NCBI GenBank assembly: GCA_023515745.1
Contig: JALECJ010000006.1
Span: forward strand, 62,001-126,000
Source: Amoeboaphelidium protococcarum
Taxonomy: Eukaryota; Aphelidiomycota; Aphelidea
Direction: 5' to 3'
DNA length: 64,000 nt
Each line of letters opens with the position of its first letter. Positions within the stretch are counted from its first letter, which is position 1. This document shows, piece by piece, positions 28,131-40,355 of the stretch. Position numbers and translations under genes: made by a program. Under the pieces are notes generated by a model, which was given only the letters and a program-made list of their open reading frames with translations, was not told the DNA's origin and did not search any database.

Positions 28131-28492
28131 TACTGGAGTGAGTTTGATATCTGTAATTAGCTCAGCAGAATTCGTAATTAGAACAGCAGTAAAATGAAAG
28201 CACCCTTGATTCTAACAGCTTAAAATAAGACTGCTATTAATTCTGACGTTGGTGACTGACCATGTTTATAATCAGCATTCAAACATTAGCATTCAACCCC
28301 GCATGATTCATCAACAACGCACTTTTGAGAGAGTCGTTTCGATCAGATGAAACGCTCCATATGTTTTGGCTATTTAAAACCATTTAATAATAAAAAAACC
28401 TCCCAAAACCACAAAGCATTAAAGACGATAAGCTAAAGAGAGAGCGTTAATATGATTTAAATAAACTTTTACTGTGTAATGAGAGCGAAATG
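28131..28492. other. Intergenic, no gene seen
   Basis: About 360 bases between two minus-strand genes. A polyadenine-rich stretch (around 28390) and a few short ORFs without coding character are present. It should hold the promoter of the TM-protein gene. Confidence 0.4.
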
Positions 28493-29146
28493 TCATTTTT
28501 AAGAGTATCTCCGTATAAGCTCATCTTTAAAGTGCTAATGTTTAATTCCAGGAGGCCTAGCCTTTGCCCACATTTCAATCGCAGATTTAACATCAAATTT
28601 ATGCACTTTGATCAGATATGAGCATATCATGAAGCCAGTTCTGTTCTATCCATAATGACAGTGGACGCCAACTTCTACATCCTTTGGTACGCCGGGCCGC
28701 AAGAGGTACTCCTGCACTATATCGCAAAATTGTTACACTTCTTCATCCGTTGGCGGAATCTTACTCGCAGTCCCAATCTTATGATATATAATATTGAAGT
28801 CTGTGAGATTTGTCATATATGGAGGTTCATCCTTGGATATATCTATAATCAATCGAACATTGGGATACCGTTAACTGAACACTGCCGGCGAATGATCTTC
28901 ATCGTCATGGCGCAGAGTCTTCATACCCCTAATATTGGTACCGCCCACAAGCTCAGACACTGGAACTGTAGCTTTCCACTTTTCATAATTCTTCAAAGAC
29001 CATTTCTCAGAGGACGGATCGTTAATATCTTCACCATCATCTTCTTCAACGTCCACTTTCTTCGGTTACAATGATACATTCGTCGACTCTTCCCGCTGCT
29101 TTATTGAGAGTTCATTATTATTAGCAGATGAAGAGGTATCGGTCAT
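28493..29146 (-). CDS. Cysteine-phosphatase-type RNA 5'-triphosphatase-like protein (DUSP11-like)
   Basis: Single exon, 217 aa. An acidic N-terminal third leads into a dual-specificity phosphatase fold. The P-loop reads HCHYGQNRTG, with Cys163, and matches the HCxxGxNRTG signature of RNA triphosphatases and DUSP11 rather than protein phosphatases (HCxAGxxRS). The WAKARPPGI segment also fits that group. These enzymes remove the gamma phosphate from 5'-triphosphate RNA, as in the first capping step. Fungi normally use the unrelated Cet1 tunnel enzyme. No guanylyltransferase domain is fused. The start at MTDTSSS is chosen over a longer upstream frame because homology begins later. Confidence 0.85.
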
Positions 29147-29484
29147 TATGATGAAATGATTACTAACGGTATCTCTACGCCAAAGAGGTACAGAGTATCT
29201 AAAATATAGCCAATTGAAGAAGTGGAGTGTATTTGCACTCTTTTGCACAATATATATACAATTTTCTCTAGTCGGCGGTGATGGCCTCTGCGTAGAAGCG
29301 ACCGACGTCCGAACGATTGAAAAAAGGAGAAATCTTTCTCGGCTCAACTCGTCTTCAATTTCACAACGTCTCGACGCGCCGAACTTCCGGCTGAATCTCT
29401 CTCTGTTGGAATTCATACTGGTAATTGTTAGATCTGTCGTCATTTCTTTTATTATTCATCCTACTGGTTTGGTAAACTAATTGG
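29147..29484. other. Intergenic, divergent promoter region
   Basis: About 340 bases between divergent genes. Upstream ATG frames exist on both strands but show no homology. No repeat or RNA gene was recognised. Confidence 0.4.
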
Positions 29485-30054
29485 ATGAAACTGCCCTTGC
29501 TGAATGTGATTGATTTTTACAATGCTACTTATCGTAAAGGACGCGTTCTCGCCATGGATTTGGGGACCAAGAGAATCGGTCTAGCAGTTGCAGACTTTCA
29601 ATAACAGGTGGCATTCCCAGTGGCTTCAATCCTAACTCCACCACCCCATATGCTAAGTATCGTAATAAACTCTGTACTCATGCAGTCAGTTCACAATCTG
29701 ACGATCGATGATGTGAGCGGATATATCATCGGGGAACCGCTCGATTTCTCTGGATAATAGACGCGATAGAGCCGCGTTCACTTGAATTACATGCTTAAAT
29801 GCGCTCAAGCAGTTCCAAAGAAAGAGCAATTGTTTGGTGGGAGAAAGTCTCTGGACGAGCGTTTTGTCGGCGGCTCGTTCCAATGGAAAAACGTTGTGAT
29901 GATTGACGAGCGTTTCAGCACTGCGATTGTGAGAAGAAACTTCAAGTCTCAGCCTTAATCACAATTAATGAGGCATCGCTATGCAGTATCGAAAGACACA
30001 TAGTCAGCTGTGTATATTATGGAGACATATCTTGAGATGATAAAATAGTATTGA
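29485..30054 (+). CDS. YqgF/RuvX-type RNase H-fold nuclease
   Basis: Single exon, 189 aa. It carries the RuvX/YqgF signatures in order: the first catalytic Asp in LAMDLGTKRIGLAVAD (Asp25), YIIGEPLDFSG, the third strand motif VMIDERFSTA, and a final KDTQSAVYIMETYL with the last acidic site. Bacterial RuvX acts in pre-16S rRNA maturation and has been linked to Holliday-junction resolution. In eukaryotes the family is usually organellar, but no clear presequence is visible. An insert of about 20 residues (CAQAVPKKEQLFGGRKSLDER) precedes the third motif. Confidence 0.88.
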
Positions 30055-30134
30055 TATGTTCAGCGTTAATTTCTTTGTGTTTTTTTTGAAGAGTTTTCAT
30101 GCTTGTACGCTCGATATAAACTGCGATATCTAAA

Positions 30135-31559
30135 ATGGTGCGTCGAAAGCCTATCATTGCTATAGTTGGAGCTACAGGAACAGGTAAATCCAAACTGGGT
30201 ATTGAATTGGCTCAGAAATTCAACGGTGAGGTTATTAACGCTGATGCTTTATAAGTGTACAAAGGCCTGGATATCTCTACGAATAAAGTTACGGAGGAGG
30301 AGATGACCGGTGTAAGACATCATCTTTTATCTTTCCAAGACGTGCGATTATGGCATCGGTATCGTGATACTCATATGAAAGATTATACTATAGTGGATTT
30401 TATTAAAGATGCCACAGCAGCTATTGATGACATTCATGCGCGTGGTAAATTGCCTATCGTAGTCGGAGGAACGCATTATTACGTGTAGCGATTGTTGTGG
30501 CAGGATGAGCACTTGGAAGATGCATTATCTGCCACTCAATAGAATATACCGACGTAAAAAGAGTCTATTATCAATCTCTCTGAATTTGAAAGATTAAGAA
30601 TCAAAGAGTTACTGGACACAAATGATCATGATGCCATCTATCAAGAGTTGTAGAGAGTTGATCCGATAATGCTCACCAGATGGCATAGAAATGATACGCG
30701 CAAGATTAAGAGAAGTCTGGAAGTTTATTATGAAAGTGGTCAGCAACACAGTTAGCTGCTCTCAGGTTAATAGACTCGATTTAGTGAACGATATCCTGCC
30801 GTAGTTTTCTGTATGTACAGTGATAATGTATATTTACACCCTCGATTAGATACGCGTGTTGATTAAATGTTTGAACGCGGCCTGCATCAAGAGTTGATAG
30901 ATGTACATCAGACGGTAGTGTAAACGCTTGCGCCTGATTTGGATGAGGCTTAAGATCTATGCGATGTAATTGATATTTCCCGCGGCATTCTGTAGTCTAT
31001 CGGATATAAAGAGTTTCGTCATTATCTCCACAAGTATCCTGACTCTACGCAGTCGGATATTGAGTAGATTGATGATCTCTAATAGCGGAATATGTTTCTG
31101 TAGAGCGTGGAAGTTATGAAGTAAAATACACGAACGTTGGCAAAAATGTAATTAAAATGGATAAAGCACAAAATGGCACCAGTGCTGCATAAAGTGAAAA
31201 CACCATTCTACATCTTGGATGTATAAGAAGCATCCCGTGATCAATGGGATAAAGTATTAAAGTTTGCATCATCGGTCGTTGCTAAATTCGAGCATGATGA
31301 TCAGCTACCTAATGTTCAAGACTGGAACGGCCCATTATAAGAGGCACTACTCGAAAAATCCGTAGCTTTAGAAGACGAATGTAAGTACTTTAAAGAGTCA
31401 TGTACAGCTTGTGATAAAGTTATTCATGGAAGACGTGAGTGGGAAATCCATTTGAGCTCTCGAAAGCACAAATCTGCTCTGCGACGATTGAACAATCCTA
31501 GAAAACCGTACGTTAAAAAAGTCTCTGATGATGATTAATCCTAAAAGAATTCAAATTGA
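30135..31559 (+). CDS. MOD5: tRNA dimethylallyltransferase (isopentenyltransferase)
   Basis: Single exon, 474 aa. The P-loop GATGTGKS lies at residues 12-19, followed by [17 protein letters not shown], the conserved [14 protein letters not shown], and [19 protein letters not shown]-terminal C2H2 zinc finger ([17 protein letters not shown] plus RKH), typical of eukaryotic MOD5/TRIT1, is present. The enzyme adds a dimethylallyl group to A37 of tRNAs reading U-starting codons. In this organism UAA and UAG are sense codons, so their decoding tRNAs could be substrates; that is speculation. Only 80 bases separate it from the YqgF gene. Confidence 0.94.
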
Positions 31560-31639
31560 CTTGGCTTTTATAGCATTAATATACTTTATAAAATCAATAA
31601 ATATACATTTCATCTTTAAACATTATACGTTACAGATCT

Positions 31640-32449
31640 TCAAATCTTCACCGACTTAACATGCAACACGCGATTCTCGGTATGAATAAACAGTATCCAC
31701 AAGGAGGTCATTGTGGACAAGAGTGCCATCAATGATAGAAGTAGGAGGACATAAGTCGAGGTCATGTTTCTGCATTAGGATACTTAGATGTAATGGGCAT
31801 CTCTAGTCACCTTCCTTTACCAGATTTGCAAAGACTGTTCCATAGATTAAGGTTAGTTAATCTAGTCATTGAATCCATCATCTCTCTAAGACTAATCCCA
31901 ACTCTCTGCACTAATGGATCGCTTTCGCAATTGTACCTATTTGTTTGACGCCACGTAATCACCAACATCAGTTTCAACATCATCTTCGCCATTCATTTAA
32001 TCATCCGAGTCCTCATCTACAACATTAAAGCCATCATATTCATACTCGACATCTTCGTAACTCATTATAACGTCATGCTCCTATAGAGGTTCAACGTAAG
32101 GCACAGGCAAGTGCTAGTAATCAAAACGATCAGCTCGTACATCTCCTACGTCAACTTGAATTTGATCCTCATCATCATATTATTCTGAGGACGAGTATTC
32201 GCCATCATCAAAGTATGCCAACCGTTAATCATCTGTACCATCATCACGCTTCTAGTAGAATTTCACAGACTACTTTTGCATGACTGAGTCATCACCACCG
32301 AGACGGCTTACGTCAACAACTGAGGATGAGACCATCATCGAGCAATACGAAGCGCAAAGAAGCAAAAGGCAAGAGTACCTACACACAAACTCAAGTAATA
32401 TCAAGTGAGAAAAGAGTACGGTGTATCAAACTTACTGCATCATCGTCAT
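31640..32449 (-). CDS. Type I membrane protein with acidic lumenal domain
   Basis: Two exons: 32436-32449 (14 nt) and 31640-32378, with a 57-nt intron. Joining them gives a signal peptide (MTMMQYSCLLLLCASYCS) that the second exon alone lacks. The 250-aa product has an acidic, Tyr/Asp-rich region, then one TM near the C-terminus (YVLLLLSLMALLS...LWILFI) and a short basic tail. No known domain is recognised. The cargo-receptor or secretory-pathway protein topology is inferred. Confidence 0.65.
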
Positions 32450-32762
32450 TATTATGAGGACACTACGAACAATAGAATAATAAGCTTTGACGTTTATAGA
32501 AGTGGAGCAGCGATATGAAACGACACACGAAAGAACAAAAGGCTACACACACACGTTTCAACTTATTTGCGAATCAAACAATGGCGGGCGAGTGTGGGAA
32601 AGTTTGACGCGATCCGACTGATCCCGATGCATCACTGTTGATGATGATGATGTTATAAGTAAATTCATAAAGGCTCTACTTAGAATAAAAAAGTCAATTG
32701 CGTCTTGAATTTATGGACGAATACGAACCTATTTACTTTATGGATAATCATAAAATCATTAA
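32450..32762. other. Intergenic, no gene seen
   Basis: About 310 bases upstream of the type I membrane protein gene and downstream of the GcvT gene. It contains CA-rich and GAT-repeat microsatellite-like stretches (around 32550 and 32640) but nothing gene-like. Confidence 0.4.
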
Positions 32763-33956
32763 TCAAACTTTATGGTAGTTGCTTGGAACGAAAGGCATTT
32801 TAGTGATGGTGGCAGATTGATCGCGGCCGCGAACCGATACCGTCACTTCAGTCCCGGATTTATGATTACCGCTGCTGACGTAACCCATGGCTATATTCTT
32901 CTTTAAAGTTGGTGATGGGCATCCACTAGTGATTTTACCAATCTCAGCAGATCCATCAGCATTCTTGATAGCATAGCCTTCACGCGCAGGCGCCTTATCA
33001 ACGATCAGTCCCACTCTGCGTCTCTGCACGGATTTGGGATTATTTAATTAATGAGACACCTTATCAGCTCCTAGGAATCCAAGTTCTTATCTTCGCTTCT
33101 TACTTATGGTCCATGCCAATGACGCCTCCACCGGACTGATAGTTTCATCAATGTCGTGCCCATATAGACAAAGACCGGCTTCCAAACGCAAAGTGTCACG
33201 ACTTCCTAAACCAGCCCATTCAACCAACTTCTCGCCTTGTGGAGACTTGAATTTTAGCAAAATATCCGCCAACTCTTCAGCCTAAGTAGACCTCACCTAA
33301 ATCTCAAATCCATCTTCACCAGTGTATCCGCACCTGGATACGAGACACTTGATACCATTCAAAGACATTTTCTAACTGGACATGAATGGAAATGCGTTCA
33401 AATCAGATTTAGCACTCAGCTGAGACAGTATAGAGGCACTCTTAGGGCCTTGCAGCGCCAGTAAAGAGTACTCATCCAACACCTGGAATTGAACATTACC
33501 ACTCCCAAACCTCTCCAAATACTTTTGAACGTGAGCGATATCCTTGTCAGCACAGCCAGCGTTACTCACCATGAAGATATGATCCTTTTGAACATTTAAG
33601 ATTGCATCATCCACTATACCTCCACTCTCATTCATCAGTAGAGTGAGTGAGCTCTAGTTCTCCTTCATGCTCTGCAAGTCACACACCGTGATGCTCTCCA
33701 GGAACTTTACGCGGTCTTCGCCATAGAAGCGTGACTGCAGCATATGGCTAACATCGAACAATGAAGCTGAATTTCTCGTATGGTGCACCTCATCAATAAT
33801 ACTTCTACCTTGGTATTAGAGCGGCATAGCCCATCCAGCAAAGTCAACCATCTTGCCACCAGACTTTACATGTAGATCATACAGAGCAGTCTTCTTAAGA
33901 ACGTTGCGACCTCCCGCGGACGAAGCGAATCTAACTTATTAAACTACCTTCAACAT
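32763..33956 (-). CDS. GCV1: Glycine cleavage system T protein (aminomethyltransferase), mitochondrial
   Basis: Single exon, 397 aa. The first 25 residues are basic and hydroxylated (mitochondrial presequence). Then come [52 protein letters not shown] and [17 protein letters not shown], all diagnostic of GcvT, and the C-terminal barrel with IAMGYVSSG. GcvT transfers the methylene group from the lipoyl H protein to tetrahydrofolate. It is about 315 bases from, and divergent to, the aminotransferase gene. Confidence 0.96.
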
Positions 33957-34271
33957 ACCTTCGCACTTAGTCGTTTTTTAAACTGACAGAAAGACTTAAA
34001 TCCTTGTATAAATGCGAGTTTTGTACACAAAAGCTGGTGAAAAGACGTGACGAAACAGACTTAAAGCGACGGCGAAGACTTTCAGCTGCGCCCAAAGTCA
34101 GATTCTCCTCACTCAAAGCTTCTACGGTCAGAGAACTTTGAGGAGTAACTGCTGCCGTTAAATTACAAGAAATTTCTGCGGAATTGTCAAATTAAGGAAA
34201 TGTAAAAGATTCAGTCTCTTCACAGAGAAAGTTCATCAATTATTAAATCTAGTCAAATTTTGATCAAGCGA
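33957..34271. other. Intergenic, divergent promoter region
   Basis: About 315 bases between divergent genes. Some phase-open sequence reads upstream of GcvT, but there is no homology. No specific element was recognised. Confidence 0.4.
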
Positions 34272-35549
<1,278 letters not shown>

Positions 35550-35759
35550 ATGCGATATCTAAATCTAGTTATTACTACTATATCCTAGTCCAAGTAATTA
35601 TATGTTGCTAAGTTTTATTATTTACACTTCTTTCAATAAGTGATTTATTCAAATTACACAGCCGTGGCACTAGTCGGAGAATTCATATTATCAATTAGAC
35701 GCGACAATTGTCCGCATGCTTTGTAACTAACAATATAAAGAGTAACTTCTTGAGCATTG

Positions 35760-36443
35760 TCATTTAGACACTTTACTTCGAGGGGATTAAGATGACGGGC
35801 TTGAATTTCGCAAACTTTAGTTAACCACCACTTCAGTGAGAGTAATATTGTCTTCGAGATGATTTCCACGAGCATTTATCAACTAAGCTGATGATGTCTA
35901 CTAAGGCGACTACTATTACTACACGTCAGAGCTTCGCGATTGTTGTAGAGATCGAGCACCAGAATTGAACACTATAGGAGCAATATCAACTCTCATACAG
36001 AGATATTCCGAGAGGAGAACAGCGCATATGCACGAGATGATATAGAGAATAGCCCATGGGGAGTTGAGATGATCATCGCGCCTCCGCATTATGAGAATAG
36101 TAATAATGTGGAGCACGTAGAACGTACAGCCAAAATCCAGACATAGTTTGGGCCGCTTTACAAAATATAAAATAGCAGCAGATACAAGAAGAGGTACTAA
36201 GAGAAGTAAATACAATAAATCCGCTGCGCCATACACCTCAAATGAGAAGACTCGTTCCAATTGGTACCGGAATATAAACAATATAGTGAACAAGGCAACG
36301 TATACAGAGCTCTAAACAGCCAGAATTTGCGCAATAATTAGTTTGGGGTCCCATTTCGATGATCTGAATTAACTCTGAGCACCTCTTCTACTTTAAGAAT
36401 CACCTCTAACAGTACCACCATTACTCGAGTTAAGAGAAGTCAT
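35760..36443 (-). CDS. SYS1: SYS1, Golgi integral membrane protein
   Basis: Single exon, 227 aa. Four TMs and the family motifs are present: KWDPKLIIAQILAVQSSVY at the start, RPKLCLDFGCTFYVLHIITI, and EYLCMRVDIAPI before the cytosolic tail. SYS1 recruits the small GTPase ARL3/ARFRP1 to the trans-Golgi. A Gln/Ser-rich tail of about 65 residues runs to TGA. An overlapping minus-strand frame (35654-35875) is open as well, so the extent of the tail is less certain than the core. Confidence 0.9.
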
Positions 36444-36752
36444 TTAGACATCCGATTACTAAGAGTTTGAGACGAGTGAATATTTCTTTCCATTAATCAA
36501 ACTATCAGTACCAGTTTTTATTTACTAAATTATTGTATTAGAAGCAGTGGATACAGCATTAAGTATTCTAACAGGTGTAGTCATCGCTAAAAGTGTAAAT
36601 ACGTAGGAAAATATTTTAGTGCGGTGGACTAGTCTATCCTTTTTCTGAAGAGAGAACGATCTTTAAAAAAATCAAACGCGTCTTGTTACCTCTTTAGAAA
36701 AACAGAACTCATCAACATATCGCGTCGGTGGTTATTATATTAGGATATAGAA
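36444..36752. other. Intergenic, divergent promoter region
   Basis: About 310 bases between SYS1 and a hypothetical gene. It holds one ACGCGT palindrome near 36676. Nothing else was recognised. Confidence 0.4.
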
Positions 36753-37274
36753 ATGGCTTAAAAAGCAATGTAAATTGGCAAAGAGCTACCTTATCTGACT
36801 AGATAAAAGATCCTTAGTGTGGCGAAGAATTATCAAAATCCGTTATATGACGTGAAGCTGTAGCGCGAGTACTAGAAAATGCCAAAAGTGGTGTAGATAT
36901 TATAGCACTTGACCGGGCCTTCTATAGTTCTGCCAGAAAATGTAAAGAGTGTATCATTTGTTTCCTTATCTATGAATCGGGATGGGAGTGATGAGTCGTA
37001 AAATAATCCCACTGCAGATAATATACTATAGCGATTGGCATACCACAATCAGCGCGTTAGTGTGAATCGTTGCGTGCTCGATAAGTCTGCAATTACTTCT
37101 AATCAACAGTCTTTGCTTGAGAAGTACATTGATCATGATGCTTGGTACGTACATTTTAAAAGTTCCGAGGGTGATTAATCTGTCTCTGAATCGTGTGAAC
37201 ACATTTTCATCAGCAAAGAAGTTTCGAATGAGTCAATCATCCTGGCATAGCTTGCTAAATTGTGTTTGAATTGA
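36753..37274 (+). CDS. Hypothetical protein
   Basis: A 173-aa frame from ATG to TGA with good coding character and frequent TAA/TAG glutamines. The N-terminus is basic and helical (LTRQKILSVAKNYQNPLYDV), then LTGPSIVLPENVKSVSFV, a charged middle and HHDAWYVHF-like aromatic strand near residue 130. The basic, leucine-rich start could be mitochondrial and the size would suit a mitoribosomal protein, but I see no family signature. Confidence 0.55.
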
Positions 37275-37592
37275 ATTGATATTTGAATAGTAAATTAAAA
37301 GAGATAATTTTCTTCATATCTATAGAAACTTTGGTTATGGGGAGTGGAATATATCGAGCCTTTAATATACATACTTCAAATGTAATAGGCCTTTCGGAGT
37401 GTAATTTATTGTTCACGCTTTTCTGATGCCAGTCTCTGTGATCAGGGAGGCGATCTCGTGTGAATCGATCAAAGTGTGATTACTATGTGTAACCGTAAGT
37501 TGGGGTCGGCTAAAGCCCCGATGACGTTTTTTCGATTTCATTCCGCACCAATCCTCTGTTTTCTAGCGATAAACAACACCCGACCATCTACC
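37275..37592. other. Intergenic, no gene seen
   Basis: About 320 bases upstream of the zinc-cluster gene. It contains a poly-T tract (37528-37533) in a GC-richer stretch near the start codon. No gene was recognised. Confidence 0.4.
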
Positions 37593-38531
37593 ATGGAGCC
37601 GGATTACAAATTGAACAGTCTGAAAAAGCTCCGATAAAAGAATGGCCACGTTAGTGTGGCATGTACTAATTGCAAGGCTAGCCATTTAAAGTGTGATGAG
37701 CAGAGGCCCTGCTCCAGATGTGTGAACAGTGGTAAGGCTGACTGCTGTAAAGATTCAGATCACCGCAAGCGAGGGAGGCCTCGAATGGATGACTGCATGG
37801 ACGGTGGTGAGCTACCGATATATAAGAAAATATAGAGGCAGTGCAGTGAGAATGAGTCTATCAGTGCTAAATCTTTATCCGGTGCTCTTAGTGTGCGCTC
37901 TCTGCTTTCTGGCTCAGATGTTAGCTCGCAATCATCGTCGTCATCGGCCAGATCTGCTCTCGCTGACGATGCCGGAAGCCGGTCACCCAAGAAGCTGGAT
38001 ACGATGTCACTATATATCAAAGATGAGTCTCTGATGTAAAATTAATAGCTATCCGTTGGATATGTGGCCGTCGACACCAGTAGTGCTGCCCCAATCATCC
38101 CTACTGACGTCATTACCCCGGTGGGGTGGGAAATTTTCTTGGACCATCAACTGATGCTGATGTCACTTGACAAGGCTTCATTTATTGGATACAGTTTTGA
38201 AGATGTTGTCCATAGAATATAGCTTCCCAGTCTCACTCATTACGCTGATCATGGTAATCTGTTTGCAGCGTTGAACACAGCCCAGTAGACTGGTTCTTGC
38301 GTCTTTCTTAATGCTCACCTGAGAAACGGAGCTGGTCACCATCAGCTCTACTCTTTAACTGCTCATGCACAGAATAATGGCTTCCGAGTCCAAGTCCAAT
38401 CCTATGTCCATCCGCGCCTGCTGGATTTGGATCAGTGTGGTATCTTACATTAGGAACAACCTCTTACTATGCATGCTCCATATAAAACCACTTGCTTCTC
38501 CGTGCCTCAGAGTGTTCCATTAATGTTTTGA
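37593..38531 (+). CDS. Zn(II)2Cys6 fungal-type transcription factor
   Basis: Single exon, 312 aa. The binuclear zinc cluster uses Cys24, 27, 34, 40, 43 and 51 (C-x2-C-x6-C-x5-C-x2-C-x7-C), within ACTNCKASHLKC and CSRCVNSGKADCC, followed by the basic HRKRGRPR linker. A Ser-rich linker precedes a C-terminal region (about residues 170-312) with FIGYSFEDVV and FRVQVQSY that looks PAS-like. In Ascomycota the Ert1/AcuK gluconeogenesis regulators share this cluster-plus-PAS layout; orthology is not shown. Zn2Cys6 clusters are largely confined to Fungi and close relatives. Confidence 0.9.
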
Positions 38532-39297
38532 ATTTAATAAATTGCGGTTTTGATTTTCATATTCAGCTTTTTTTGTTTACTTTCTGTATGTCATGATGAC
38601 ACGTTGTTGGTGTAGACAATCGTACGCCCTGAACATGAAGAAGAACATGGCTAAGTAAAGGCTTTTAAATCAAAATTTATCAACACCAGCTTTTCCTTAT
38701 ATTGTATATGTTTAAGCCTGTTAACAGTGTTATAGAGTGGAATATTGTGTTAGGATTGAGATCAGAAACCAAAATGTGAAACCAATCGGCAAAGTGAATG
38801 AGATCAAACGCGAAACACGCGATAACCGAAGCGGCAAGGCGAGCAGTTTAAAAGCTGGCGCGGGGTGCCCATCTTTCTTTTCTCGGTGTTCTTACACAGT
38901 TGTGATACCGTTATCGTTGAAGTTTTACTGAGGTACGGTTATTGCTGATTGCAAACTATTCTAGTTTCAATCCCTTTTTGCATTATGTGCAAAAGAATTT
39001 TTGTCGCTCCTTCACTGGGGCCACCCTTCCCTCCTCTTATCTCTTTCTAAACCTTAACATATAGCCCGTTTAACCATCCACTTTGTGCACTTAGTTCACT
39101 CTCGACTCCATACACTCCGCCAGCACTATCCTGCTTGTACTCTTCCGACTACAAGTGCGCGAATAAAGCGTGTCGAATGCGCCTATTATGACACGTACGG
39201 TGATAGATCTTTCTTATCTGTGCCGATCGCTTGGCTTATTTACGCTCAATTCCAACTTCATTTCTCATAATCGGTTATTTACGAACAAACTATTTTT
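38532..39297. other. Long intergenic region upstream of GET3
   Basis: About 765 bases between two plus-strand genes. Open frames exist (for example 38737-38931) but without homology or a plausible splice context. A pyrimidine-rich tract lies around 39030-39160. No tRNA-like A/B boxes were found. Confidence 0.4.
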
Positions 39298-40272
39298 ATG
39301 GACGAAAGACCGGAGCCTTCAATATAAAACATTCTTGATCAGACTAGCCTCAAGTGGATCTTTGTCGGTGGAAAAGGTGGTGTCGGTAAGACTACCAATT
39401 CTTGTGCCTTGGCCACGCAGCTCTCGAAAGTGAGGGAGAAGGTACTTCTGATTTCGACCGATCCAGCGCACAATCTGAGTGATGCTTTTGGTCAAAAGTT
39501 TGGTAAGAATCCCACGTTGATCAATGGCTTTGACAATTTGTTCGCAATGGAGATTGATCCCACGGCGTCTATCCAGGAGATGGTGGATAATCAATCAGAG
39601 TCTGGCGCACTTCCGCAATAGTTGATGAAGGATCTGGCTTTTAATATTCCTGGTGTGGATGAAGCTATGGGTTTCGCTGAGGTGATGAAACTTGTCAAGT
39701 CGATGGACTACTCAGTGGTGGTGTTTGATACGGCTCCTACAGGGCACACTCTTCGTTTCCTCTCATTCCCCACCGTACTGGAGAAGGGCCTGGAGAAGTT
39801 GAGTGAGATGACTGGCCGCTTTGGTCCTCTGATGCAGCAGTTTGGGCCAATGCTGGGCTTACAGGCAGACTAAGGATCTATTACGGACAAGCTGGAGACT
39901 ATGCGCAGCACCATCGCTGAAGTTAACGCGTAATTCCAAGATCCTGACAAGACCACATTCGTCTGCGTGTGTATCTCAGAGTTCCTCTCCTTGTATGAGA
40001 CTGAGCGAATGATCTAGGAGTTGACTCAATTTAATATTGATACCCACAACATTATCGTCAATCAGCTGCTTTATCCTAAAGAGGATTCTAACTGTGAGTA
40101 GTGTCTCGTTAGACGAAAGATGCAGCAAAAGTATCTCGATTAGTATCACGATTTATATGAAGACTTTCACATCATTGAACTGCCGCTGCTAACAAAGGAA
40201 GTTCGTGGGCCAGACAGTATAAAGAGCTTTAGCGAAATGCTAGTCACACCTTATGCTCCCAAGTCAGGTTGA
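39298..40272 (+). CDS. GET3: GET3/TRC40 ATPase for tail-anchored protein targeting
   Basis: Single exon, 324 aa. The deviant P-loop GGKGGVGKT starts near residue 22, followed by [32 protein letters not shown] and the zinc-binding CEQC pair near residue 265 that holds the dimer. GET3 captures tail-anchored proteins from Sgt2/Get4/5 and delivers them to Get1/2 at the ER. EMC6 in this window works in the alternative insertion route. A shifted upstream ATG (39187) is in another frame and is not the start. Confidence 0.97.
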
Positions 40273-40355
40273 TGGATGATACCGTGTGAAGTGAAGAAAT
40301 ATATTAACTAATTAACTAGGAATTGGAGTATAAAATACAAGTATCTATTCTGATA

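Noticed and set aside
35654-35875. Minus-strand ORF of 73 codons overlapping the SYS1 tail
   Set aside because: Lies in another frame within the SYS1 C-terminal extension; no homology. It leaves some doubt on the length of that tail but is not called.
38930-39000. Possible tRNA from a TTTCAATCC stretch
   Set aside because: No matching A box, acceptor stem or anticodon arm could be folded around it.
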